Assembly (NCBI GenBank): GCA_001931905.2
Contig: MSJI02000695.1
Coordinates: forward strand, 38,353-102,352
From: Cladosporium sp. IMV 00045
Taxonomy: Eukaryota > Ascomycota > Dothideomycetes > Cladosporiales > Cladosporiaceae
Direction: 5' to 3'
DNA: 64,000 nucleotides
The notes below the pieces were generated by a model. The model did not search any database. It worked only from the letters and a program-made list of their open reading frames with translations, and was not told where the DNA came from. Positions 20,783 through 30,476 of this stretch are shown here, piece by piece (within the stretch, counting starts at the first letter, position 1; each line of letters opens with the position of its first letter). The position numbers and the translations under genes are program-made.

Positions 20783-21332
20783 TTAAACAACCCCACCAAG
20801 CAACCCAGTGACCTTACCCACCAACCCCGCAACCGGCGCGGGAAGTGAAGGGACTTGAGGCGAGGGCGAGCGCTTTTCCATCTTCAGAACATATTAGTCA
20901 AGCTGGTTCTGTTTTGACATTTTGACTCGTGAGAAGAGGGAGGGCCAGACTTACGGTTTCGGCTTCGCGCTCCTTGAGGCTGCCGCCAGCTAGACTGGTA
21001 ACGGGAGCGAGGAGGGAGTTGAGATCTTGCGGCTCAGCCTCGCGTTCCTTGAGGCCACCTCCAGCTAGCCCAGTGACTGGAGCGAGGAGAGAGTTGAGGT
21101 CTTGCGGCTCAGCGTCGCGTTCCTTGAGGCCACCTCCAGCTAGACCAGTGACTGGAGCAAGCAGGGAGTTGAGATCTTGCGGCTCCGCCTCGCGTTTCAC
21201 AGGCACAACGCCGGGGAGTGCATTTGTCAGAGCGTCTGTGAAAGCCGCGCTGCTTTCTGTTGTGCGCTTGAGGGGAGCTGCGAGGAGGGGGGAGGTTGTG
21301 AGGGAGAGGATGAGGAGGAGGGCGGTTTTCAT
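20783..21332 (-). CDS. Secreted tandem-repeat peptide precursor (Kex2-processed-repeat-like)
   Basis: Exons 21332-20955 and 20881-20783 (intron GTAAGT...TGACTAAT...CTGAAG, 73 nt, phase 0) encode 158 residues. A signal peptide (MKTALLLILSLTTSPLLAAP) is followed by LKR, a short pro-segment and VPVKR. Then come three 25-residue near-identical modules at 48-72, 73-97 and 98-122, each (E/D)AEPQDLNSLLAPVT(G/S)LAGG followed by (G/S)LKER. A fragment EAETMEKR and a diverged last module (PQVPSLPAPVAGLVGKVTGL...) close the protein; that module is on exon 2. EA/DA/EP dipeptides after basic sites recall alpha-factor-type precursors trimmed by Kex2 and Ste13. There is no Cys or Trp, so it is not a classical alpha-pheromone. 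It could be a signalling peptide, a Rep1-like surface peptide or a RiPP precursor. I know no characterised homologue. Confidence 0.82.
20967..21191 (-). repeat. Three 75-bp tandem repeats encoding 25-residue peptide modules
   Basis: Units at 21191-21117, 21116-21042 and 21041-20967 are head to tail and in frame. They differ by a few substitutions: Glu/Asp at the first residue and Gly/Ser at two sites in unit 3. Such close identity implies recent duplication or ongoing homogenisation, and copy number could vary between strains. Confidence 0.9.
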
Positions 21333-21494
21333 GTTTGGGCTTTGGGCGTGTGGGTTGGTGGAGAGAGGTGGGGTTTGAAGATGGTGGAGAGGGATGTTTG
21401 GTCTTGAGAGTGGAGGTATTGTGTTGTAGGGCTGAGATGGAGAGTGGGGAGAGTTTTGTTGAGGATGGAGAGAAGGGTGTGGGGATGGTGTTGG

Positions 21495-21503
21495 CTTTTT
21501 ATA
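21495..21503 (-). promoter_or_regulatory. TATA-like box upstream of the repeat-peptide gene
   Basis: On the minus strand the sequence reads TATAAAAAG, about 165 nt before the ATG at 21332. Motif match and spacing only. Confidence 0.45.
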
Positions 21504-22256
21504 TGGTATTTGCATCGATATGGTTGGCATTATTCGATTATGTTGATTCTTGGTCGGTTTCCAGGGATGCGAGTGGCGTTTGATTTCTCCTGGACGGAAA
21601 ATAGCGCGATTGTTATGCTTCATCGGCATTGGATAGTTTGTGAAGTGTAAGGGTGCCACCATATCGGTACCTTCACGTCGCCTGGGAACTACGAAGTCGA
21701 TGATGTCTCAAATGCCGTCGCTATAGGTGAGGTCTGATATCGTTCGGTTTCCCCTGAGACTTTCCCCGGATTTGGCTGTTTTTGTCTCACGCTGCGGCGG
21801 TCGGTTGTTGCGACTAGATGTTGCGGTCCGCTCATGACCTACTGATACTCATCATGAGGTTGAATAGGTCGTGGGTGATCAGGTGCGATTGGCGATTCCT
21901 CGTAGCGCCGCTCTTCATTTCATTTGTGGAGGGTGAAGCTTGGGTGAATAGCCATCACCAAAGCGTAAAGTTGATCATCTGACTCTGCATCTCCTAACTC
22001 CCGCGTCGAAGTACTTCACTGCAAACCCCAAGAACATGACCCTTGCTGCTATTGCATGAGGTGCATATTTGCAGTAAAGCCGTGCAGATGACACATGCCG
22101 GCAGATCATTCCCTACGCCTTGAAGCTTGCGTCACCATCGATCAAGTCAGTCAAAGCAGATGACACGAAGACTTGCTAAAACTGCCCACGAACTTCAGTC
22201 GTGGTAGTTCTTCTTTGGCCATTGTTTTCAAGTGACACTGATCATCGGCCCCATGC
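21504..22256. other. Intergenic region, no gene seen
   Basis: About 750 bp between the promoter of the repeat-peptide gene and the 3' end of rtr1. No coding signal or tRNA seen. Confidence 0.5.
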
Positions 22257-23228
22257 TCATTGACGCTTTCGCATGTTTTCAAACATGTCCTTCCACTGCT
22301 GATCTTCATCATCGTCATCTTCTTCCGTATCGTCGCTGTCATGCGTATCTTTAACAGGGGCCTTTGAATTTGCGCTATTCATAATTGCCGCGACTTCGGC
22401 TGCAGGAGTTAAAGCAGCAGCAGTAGCGGCTCCAGAAGTCGTGGGCTCGTAACCTTCGATAGCTGTGGCACTTGAAAATTTGACCTTGCTTGCCACTTGA
22501 GATTCTCGTGCAGAGGGAGTCTTCTCAACGATAAAGTCGGCCATGACCTGGTCTGGCCTGAAGCTCATTGCCCTCTCTCCTCTCTCCATGGCCAGCTCGC
22601 CCCGCTCGTCAACACGTTGCCTGACTTTCTCCGCTCTCGCTTGGTCGCCTTCAGAATTGGCAACAGGCATGAGATGTCTGTCATCCTCATGCAGAACGAT
22701 CGGAGCTTGTTGACCCGGCACACGTTCCCAGGCAGGAACTTCGCAGAGCTGGGCCTTGATGAACAGGCCTTTGCGGGTACATTCGTTACTGCACCAATCA
22801 CCAGCGCCCTGCTTCAACTTCCAGGATTCCGAGTCCTTCAGCCGAGCACCACGGGGCTCGTTGGCGCACAGAGGATAGCCGCACTTTCCATCGATGCGGC
22901 GCTCCTCGACGAGTTCGTCGAAATTTGAGGGCTGGAAAATGGAGACCAACTGCAGGAATTGAGATGCATCTTTGCCGGTGGGTTCCAGTCCTGATTCTGG
23001 GAATTCTAGCAGCAGCTCGATGTGTTCGAGGATCTGGGCGGAAGTTTTCTTCTGGTGCTCTATCAAGAGGGCGTGTTTGATGGCGATTTCGAAGTTGCGT
23101 TTCTTCTTTGCCGCCTCTTCTGCCTCTGCCTCGGCTTGTGAATCATCCTCTTGCTGTGGTGGCGGTGGCGGCTGCGAGGGTGCAGATTGCTTGAGGATTG
23201 ACTTCCCCGGGACTTTCTTGGCTGACAT
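22257..23228 (-). CDS. rtr1: RNA polymerase II CTD phosphatase Rtr1/RPAP2
   Basis: An intron-free frame of 323 residues from MSAKKVPGKSILK. The RTR1 zinc-binding domain spans roughly residues 45-165: helical AIKHALLIEHQKKTSAQILEH, then DELVEERRIDGKCGYPLCAN with the first Cys pair, and GDWCSNECTRKGLFIKAQL with the second. These Cys bind the structural zinc of Rtr1/RPAP2. The C-terminal half is low-complexity and ends acidic (HDSDDTEEDDDDEDQQW). The family dephosphorylates Ser5 (and Tyr1) of the Pol II CTD and helps nuclear import of the polymerase; function is by homology. An in-frame ATG 45 nt upstream (23273) is possible but adds a non-family N-terminus. Confidence 0.92.
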   Translation of the reverse strand: MSAKKVPGKSILKQSAPSQPPPPPQQEDDSQAEAEAEEAAKKKRNFEIAIKHALLIEHQKKTSAQILEHIELLLEFPESGLEPTGKDASQFLQLVSIFQPSNFDELVEERRIDGKCGYPLCANEPRGARLKDSESWKLKQGAGDWCSNECTRKGLFIKAQLCEVPAWERVPGQQAPIVLHEDDRHLMPVANSEGDQARAEKVRQRVDERGELAMERGERAMSFRPDQVMADFIVEKTPSARESQVASKVKFSSATAIEGYEPTTSGAATAAALTPAAEVAAIMNSANSKAPVKDTHDSDDTEEDDDDEDQQWKDMFENMRKRQ

Positions 23229-23760
23229 GGTTGTGAATATCGAGATTAGTCTCTTTCTGAAGAGTGAATCCAAGTTTTATGTATTTTTGATATTGGGATT
23301 ATGCAGGTCTTGTCCCAAGCGTTGCTTAAGCTTTGGGCCGGACAGGTGGTAGTGCATGGTAAACGTCGTCATCCCGTCTGTCTTCGCTGTACAGAGACAG
23401 CAGTCAGTTCCACTCCGGCAGGGCAGGCAGCTCTTGACCCGCCGCACTCACTTCACCACCACCAACACCACCTCGACTCCCTCAACGCGGCCTGTTCCAT
23501 CCTTGCGCAAATCATCCTCTCCTACTCCGACTACATACTCTTTCGTATACAAAACACCTTCTCGCCAGCTTGAAACGGTGCTGAGACGACGCTCGACTGC
23601 TACTCCCGCTCCGGAGGCCATTGCGTCGACAAGCCCGGCTTGGAGTCCCTTATCCAAGACACGCCATTACTCCTCACTACATTCCACTACTGTCGACCCT
23701 CTTCCCTCCCTGCCTGCACTGCATCTCGCATAATTATCCAGGAGACACACTACCGCCGCC
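23229..23760. promoter_or_regulatory. Divergent intergenic region between rtr1 and bbc1
   Basis: A 532-bp region between two start codons on opposite strands. The part nearest bbc1 is CT-rich, typical of fungal 5' leaders. No specific site named. Confidence 0.4.
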
Positions 23761-26700
23761 ATGGCTGGTTTCAAAGTCAAGGCAGTGTATGATTACACCA
23801 GCGAGGAGCCGGACGACCTCACCTTCGACGTCGGCCAGGTCATAACTATCACGGAAGAGGTGGACGCGGATTGGTACGAAGGAGAATACACAGACGCGGC
23901 TGGCGTCAAGAAATCTGGCATCTTCCCAAACAACTTCGTGGAGAAATATGAGCCTGAAGTCCCCTCCAGGCCCACCAGACCCGCCAGGCCCAAGTCTGAG
24001 ATCCAGCCATCTCCAGTGCTCAAAGAGCCCGAACCCGAGCCTGAGCGTGTACCTGAACCTGAGCCTGAACCCAAGAATGTCGCAGAGGAGGTAGAGAAAG
24101 AAGATTATACACCTCCGGTACCGGCCGCCTCGAAGCCACAGCCGCCGCCTGTGTCCATTCCGGCTGAACCACCCAAGTCTCGCGAGGAGATACGTTCGCC
24201 GCCTTCAGCCACGAGCGAACGGAGTCCTGTCGTTCAATCTGAGCCTCCTGCTGCTCCCAAGCCTGTCCCTGCGGAACCTGCACCCGCTCCGGCTGAGTCT
24301 AAGAAACCGCCGCCGGTTGCGCCTAAATCCAATGCTTTCAAGGACAGGATTGCAGCTTTCAATCAGCCAGCAGCGGCGCCTGTCATGCCATTCCAGCCTC
24401 AGAAAACACAGCCAAGCAACTTCATCAAGAAGCCCTTCGTCGCTCCTCCGCCCAGCAGTGGTGCTTACGTTCCTCCGCCCCAGAAGCAAGAACCTCCACC
24501 CAAGCCTTACCGCAGAGAAGAAGATCCAGAGATCAAGCAAAGACAGGATGAAGACAAGGCAGCAGCGGAGGCGGCAGGATTCCGTGATGACTCCCAGCAG
24601 GCACAGCAAGAGGAGGAAGGCGAGGATGCGCCGAAACCGCAGAGCTTGAAAGACCGCATTGCTCTACTTCAGAAGCAGCAAGCCGAACAAGCGCAACGCA
24701 GAGCTGGAGGTGGAGAGAAGCCAAAGAAAACGCCTTCCAGGAAAGCATCCGAGCCTGCGCCTGAGGCTGACGAGGAGTCTCTTGAGCGTGTTCGCAGCCC
24801 GGGCGATGAACGCCAGAGCTTGGATGTTTCGCGCGATCGCCCACGGGTGCCTTCTGCGCAGAGACATCCGCAAGAACAAATGTCACCTCTGCCCGACGCA
24901 CCTCAACATGAGATTCTGAGCGGCGGCGAAGAAGCCGATCAATCTGCCGCGGGCGAGACAACGGAAGACGATGCTGGCACCATCGGTCCTGACGACAGCG
25001 ACGACAAGCCCAAACCCCAGCCCAGAATTGACACGGCACCCAAGGCAGAGGCTGATGTCGGTGATGAACAAGACACGACCGAAGACGGCGAGGAAGAAGA
25101 AGATTCCATGGACGAAGAGGAACGTAGGCGCTATGAGCTGAGACAGCGTATGGCCAAGATGAGCGGCGGCATGGGCATGGCCGGCATGTTTGGCCCACCT
25201 GGCGGCATGCCCATGCCTGGCAAGAGTGCTTCCAAGAAGAAGTCCTCTAGCAAGGATTCAGGAAGGCAAGCTTCGGTGGACCTGCGCAGCCCCACCAGCC
25301 CATCTACCGAAGAGCCTCAAAGGATGCCCATGATGCCTATCCCGGGCATGCAACGTGTTCAGAGCCCTCCGTCCGAGGAGCCTCGCGGCTCGGTTGAGAA
25401 GCAGCGTGAGCCTGAAGCTGAGCCCATTTCTGGGCAAAGACATCCTGATGAAGTTCCTGATGTGGAAGATGTGAAGCCTGAGCCGCCACCTCGGGCTTCA
25501 ATGACGGAGGAGCGTGGTGCCCCTCCACCCGTACCAAAGGGTGAGTTTCCCTGTCTGTTATTGTAGCTATTGATTGCTGCATGGCATGTCTCTGTCATGT
25601 TGGCGTTAAGTCCACGATTGTGAGACGTTTTTCTTCGCAATCATTGTCCAAGCTACCGGCTACATAATAGCCACTTACATCTGAAGCAAATCGGATGACC
25701 GAAATCAGAACGATTCACTAATGTATTCGCAGAACGCCCGCTATCCATGGGAGCGCCGCCAGTACCGGGTGACCGTCCAACTACTCGTCCACCTTCAGGA
25801 CCACCCCCACCTGAGTCGCGACCAGTGCCGCCTCCTCCGCCACCTGTTGCTGCTACGCCTCTCTCTCCTGGCCCAGGATCAGAATCTGATGACGAGATGT
25901 CTATGCACCAGAGATCTGCGCAGACTCCGACCGCAGAGACACCACTATCCATCAGGACAGGACCACCTCCTGTGCCAGGCCGCCAGGATGCCACGCCTCC
26001 GCAATCCGCCCACAGCAAGAGAGCATCATACTTTGGCAACGAAGACAGTGCACCGCACACCGCGCCCAATGAAAGACGGACTAGCAAGGTTCCTCCAATC
26101 CCAGGGACTAGTCCAATTGTCTCGCCAAGGCCTCCGCCTCCACCACCGCCACAGGTGCCGGCCCCTCCCAGTCGCCAGAGCACAGACTTGCAAACCGCGC
26201 CAGTGCTTAACGATGACGAACGAGGAGAAAGCGACTACGAGGGCGACTACGATACAGACATTGCGTCTAGTGCGAAGCATAAGGATGCCCTGAAGTCTCA
26301 TAACCGTGACACTAGCATGGATGAAAGCACTACCGGTGATGAAACTCCTATCACATCACCTGGCCATGCCGCTCCTCCGCCACCGATCACGAGAGCTGTG
26401 CCTCCACCTCCACCTCAGGCAGCTCCTAAATCACGTCAATCTATGGACGCGCCCCGTGCTCCGCCCCCTGCCCCACCTCAGAGGGAAATGTCCAACTACG
26501 GCGAGGATTACGATCCATACCGCTACACAGAATCCAGCAAATCTCCACCTCCTGTGCCTGGCGCAATCCCGGTCGCCGCTCCACCAATTCCTCCTAGAGA
26601 CCCGGAAGCGGTCAAGGAAGACAGTTCGGATGACATGTATTCGGCATCACCGCCGAGGAAGTCGATGGATCGTCCACCACCGCCGCCCGGACATCCCGAG

Positions 26701-27627
26701 CAGCAGCCTCCCATGCCTCCCATGCCGCCAGCTTCGCAGCCAAACCCTCCACCTCGCGCCCCGCCTAGGCAGTCTTTGGACGTATCACGCACTCCCAACA
26801 TGAGCAGGCGCTCCATGGAGCAAGGACGCCCGCCTACTGACAACGGCCAAATTGCGAACGACATCAATCTCAGCGAAGAAACTCCTTGGTGGACCGGGCA
26901 AGAGCCTCTGCCTCCAGTACTCCAAAACCGTAGAGGCGTAGACATCCTGTCCGAAAGCGAAGAATCGACAACCTCAAAACGCGGAGGACGCCTTATGATC
27001 AGCAAGGACATCTACGTCCTCTACATCGACTACAGCCAAAGCATCATCACCGCACGCTACGACTCGCAAGACCCCACGAGCGTCTCCCTCGAGCAGCGCC
27101 ACGAGCCACCCCCTTCCAAACTCCGCCAAGACCAGCTGGAAACGTACTGGCAACGCTTCGGCTCCAAGATCGGCGACACCGCCGCCTCGCTCGGCAACAG
27201 CAAGAAAGACTCCACCGTCGGCGACGGCACGCCCTTCGCGCTCGTCTCCGACCTCATCAAAGCACAGCCCGAAGCCCTTCAACCCGTCGGCACGCGCGCC
27301 TTCGGCGCCCTCGTCTACTCCAACCTCGCCAACGCGTCCGTCATGCAGTTCGACGAAATCCGCGCGGGAGACATCGTCACCCTGCGCAACGCCAAGTTCG
27401 AAGGCAAGCACTCCGGCCCCATGCACGCCAAGTACAAGCAGGATCTGGGCGCGGGCCACGTCGCCATCGTTGGCGAGTGGGACGGCACGAGGAAGAAGAT
27501 CCGCGCGTGGGAGCAGGGGCGCGAGAAGGCGAAGGTCAGGATGGAGAGTTTCCGTTTGGGGGATTTGAAGAGCGGTGAGGTTAGGGTTTGGAGAGTGGTG
27601 GGGAGGGAGTGGGTTGGTTGGGAGTAG
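23761..27627 (+). CDS. bbc1: Actin-patch SH3 protein Bbc1/Mti1-like
   Basis: Exons 23761-25540 and 25733-27627 (intron GTGAGT...ATTCGCAG, 192 nt, phase 1) encode 1,224 residues. Residues ~4-63 form an SH3 domain (KAVYDYTSEEPDDLTFDVGQ, DWYEGEY, GIFPNNFVE). A very long disordered middle is rich in Pro/Glu, with recurring ALYDY-independent modules such as LKDRIALLQKQQ, SxDxxRxP and many PPPPVP-type polyproline tracts. The last ~250 residues are folded (ETPWWTGQEPLPPVLQNRRG, YVLYIDYSQSIITARYD, GHVAIVGEWDG) and match the C-terminal domain shared by Bbc1 and Aim3. In yeast Bbc1 binds type I myosin tails and Las17/WASP and restrains Arp2/3 actin assembly at endocytic patches. Length and architecture fit; role by homology. 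Confidence 0.92.
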
Positions 27628-28010
27628 GGTTTGATCATTGGAGATTTGTAATGTAGAGTGAGGTTGAAGGTGATGAGGAAGAAGGGGGCGTTCTCTTGTG
27701 TTTCGTCTATTTATTTCGCTTGCACGGAGAGGATCAAAGGGATATTAGCGAAGGTAGAGACGATCAGGGAGGGTTCTGGTTTTGTTATGTAGATACGAAA
27801 TGAGATTTTCTTCTTACTTTTGCAAAGCCATACCTTCGCCGAGCGTGAAGACACACGTTGCATTCCATCGATGAGGTATGTACATTCTGCTCAAGTCCTT
27901 CATTCTCAAACTACCTTATATTATAGATCAAATTGTCCATCCCTAACACCCCCAATCTGCAGCGCAAAGTCGAGGCTTCTCAAACTTGATGTGCGTACCT
28001 ATTTTCGGCC
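27628..28010. other. Convergent 3' intergenic region
   Basis: About 380 bp between bbc1 (plus) and the SSADH gene (minus). No coding signal. Confidence 0.5.
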
Positions 28011-29739
28011 TCAGTAGTGATCCGCCAAAGTCAACGTGCCAGTCTTGGTTATCTGCGCGCCGGATCATTAGCATTTAAGAAGACACTTATATCAACAGGA
28101 CAAGACTCACCATGTATTCGGCCACTGCAACGTCCTTGCCGGACTCCTTTCCATACCCCGATTCTTTGATGCCACCGAAAGGCGATTCGGCAGCCGAGGC
28201 ATTTCCGGTATTCATCCCAATCATGCCAGCCTCGAGGTTCTCAAGCAGTCGCCAGGTGCGGTCGACGTTCTTGGTGAAGTAGTCTGTCCAACAGAATCAG
28301 TCAATCTGCCACTTCATGTCCTCGAAAGATGCAATCAAACTCACAGCTCGCCAATCCCATGCTCGTATCGTTAGCCAGCTTAACAGCCTCATCCTCCGTA
28401 TCAAAAGGAAACAAAGCCATAACAGGAGCGAACGTCTCCTCCCTAGCAATCAACATCTCCCCATTCGCACCGGTGATGATGGTCGGCTCGAAGAAATACC
28501 CATCATACCCCTGACTGCCCTGCAACTTCTTACCGCCCATCAAAAGCTGCCCGCCGTGCTTCTTCGCATCCTCGACCTGCGCCAGGGCCTTGTCGAGACT
28601 CCGCTCCGTCGTCACAGGCCCCATGGTCGTCTTATCATCGCCTCCATGGCCCACGACGAGAGCCTTCGTCTTCTCCGCCAGAATCTGCGCGAACTTGTCG
28701 TACACGCCCTTTTGCACGTACACGCGGTTGGCCGTGATGCACGCCTGCCCGGCGTGTCGCCACTTGAGCGCCATGAGCTGCGCGGCCGCCTGGTCGAGGT
28801 CCGCGTCGTCGAACACGAGGAACGGACAGTTGCCGCCCAGCTCCAGCGTGCACTTCTTCAGCCCGTCCGAGCAGATCTTCGCCACCAGCTTGCCCACCCG
28901 CGTGCTGCCGGTGAACGTCACTTTCTTGACCAGCGCGTGGCGGCAGAGCGCTTCGCTGAGCTGAGGCGTGTTGTCGAGACTCGTTGTGAGCACGCTGAAA
29001 ACGCCTTTCTCGAACCCAGCCTGCTGGGCGAGATTCGCGAGCGCGAGCACGGAGAATGGAGTCTCGGGCGAGGGCTTGACGATCATCGTGCAGCCCGCCG
29101 CGAGCGCCGCGCCCGCTTTGCGCAGGATCATGGCGATGGGGAAGTTCCAGGGCACGAGCGCGACGGCGACGCCGATGGGCTGCTTGACGGTGAAGACGCG
29201 GCGGTTCGGGGCGGCGGGCGTCTGCACCGTGCCTTGCACGCGCTCCGCCTCGCCGGCGAACCACCAGGTGAAACCCAGGGCGTAGTCGAGCTCGCCCTGC
29301 GATTCGAACAGGGGCTTGCCCGTCTCGTAGGTCACGATCTTCGCCAGGTCGTCGCGGTTCTCGCGGATCAAGGAGTCCCATTTCAGAAGGCATTGGGCGC
29401 GCGTGCGCGGGTTGATCTTGCGGAAGGTCTGGAAGGCCGTGTGCGCGGCTTGCACGGCGGCGTCGATGTCTTCTGCTGTGTTGTCTGGTGCTGTTGCCCA
29501 GACTTTACCGTTGCCGGGGTCTGTTGGGAGGTGTTAGTGGTGAAGATGGTTGCTGGATCATAGGGATCGATTTACCATAGACGTCGAATCTCTTGCCGGA
29601 CTTGGCTTCGACCCATTCGCCACCGACGAGGGATTTGTCCTTGAAGAGGTCTGGGTTGTTGAGCTTTGATGTTGTTAGTGTAGTTGGTCTTGATATATTT
29701 CTGAGGTCATCCTACTTTGAAAGGAAGATTAGGTGCCAT
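28011..29739 (-). CDS. uga2: Succinate-semialdehyde dehydrogenase (NAD(P)+), GABA shunt
   Basis: Five exons (29739-29716, 29663-29576, 29520-28345, 28283-28111, 28052-28011) give 500 residues. The first exon is only 24 nt (MAPNLPFK) and the last 42 nt (ITKTGTLTLADHY). The aldehyde dehydrogenase fold is complete: PWNFPIAMILRKAGAALAAG, KPSPETP, FTGSTRVGK, the general base Glu264 in LELGG and the nucleophile Cys298 in GQACITANRVY, spaced 34 residues as usual. The C-terminal MIGMNTGNASAAESPFGGIK and ESGYGKESG are typical of SSADH rather than betaine or retinal dehydrogenases. The enzyme oxidises succinate semialdehyde to succinate, feeding GABA carbon into the TCA cycle. No mitochondrial presequence is seen, so cytosolic like yeast Uga2 is likely. 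Confidence 0.93.
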
Positions 29740-30476
29740 GTTGCTTGCTGTGCTTTCTGACTCTCCTGACGATAATCTTCTTCGTTACGTTTGTGAATTC
29801 GATCGAGTAGATATAGTCCGAGAACGACAGAGATCAAACCGAACGATTACAGTCTGTAAGCATTTCACGTCACATAACCGAGCATCCAGCATGGTCGACG
29901 ACATCGCACATCCTACAGCCGACTTGGTGCGGGGCAAAGTGTCCGTCTCATCAATCGACTCCACATCTGACGAACCCTTCCAAATACCACATGCTCGGGA
30001 ATAACCAGCAGCTGGCTGCGTCAGATAATCGAAGATCATTCCACCGTCGAGCCCAGTTACTTAAGTAAAACATCGCAGTTCCGTATAGCCGTGATTCGCC
30101 AAACGTGATCGTCGTTCACAATGCCTATATCGAAAGCTCCATCACAAACACCTCTCCCCGCATTTGGCGTTGTCCATGTTGCGGGCAAGCTTCCAGAACC
30201 CCAACCTCACTCTCGTGAAGCAGCAGCGCCAGCTCGTCGATGCATCCAAGTCTGGTATTACGATTGGAGAGAAACGGTCAAAGTTCAAACCGTAATCGTA
30301 ATGGCATACAAAAGCTCTCCAAGAGACATCCATGACCCTGATGTTAGCTCTAGCACCTTCCCCTCCTCTCACATATGCCAACGCAGCCTCTCAGCCCACC
30401 TCTCTTCTAGACCATTATTGCCGCGAGTCTCGTAGCTCTATAATAGAACCTCCCCTCTCTACTCAGAAACCTCACC
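29740..30476. promoter_or_regulatory. Divergent intergenic region
   Basis: About 740 bp between the SSADH start (minus) and the alpha/beta hydrolase start (plus). Short frames only; no specific site named. Confidence 0.4.

Noticed and set aside
20783..21332. Classical alpha-pheromone precursor
   Set aside because: The layout resembles one, but the modules lack the Trp/Cys-rich core of ascomycete alpha-pheromones, and junctions are mostly KER.
28316..29563. 415-codon plus-strand frame opposite SSADH
   Set aside because: Arg/Glu/His-rich shadow of the aldehyde dehydrogenase exon; no domain, and the minus strand has intact catalytic residues.
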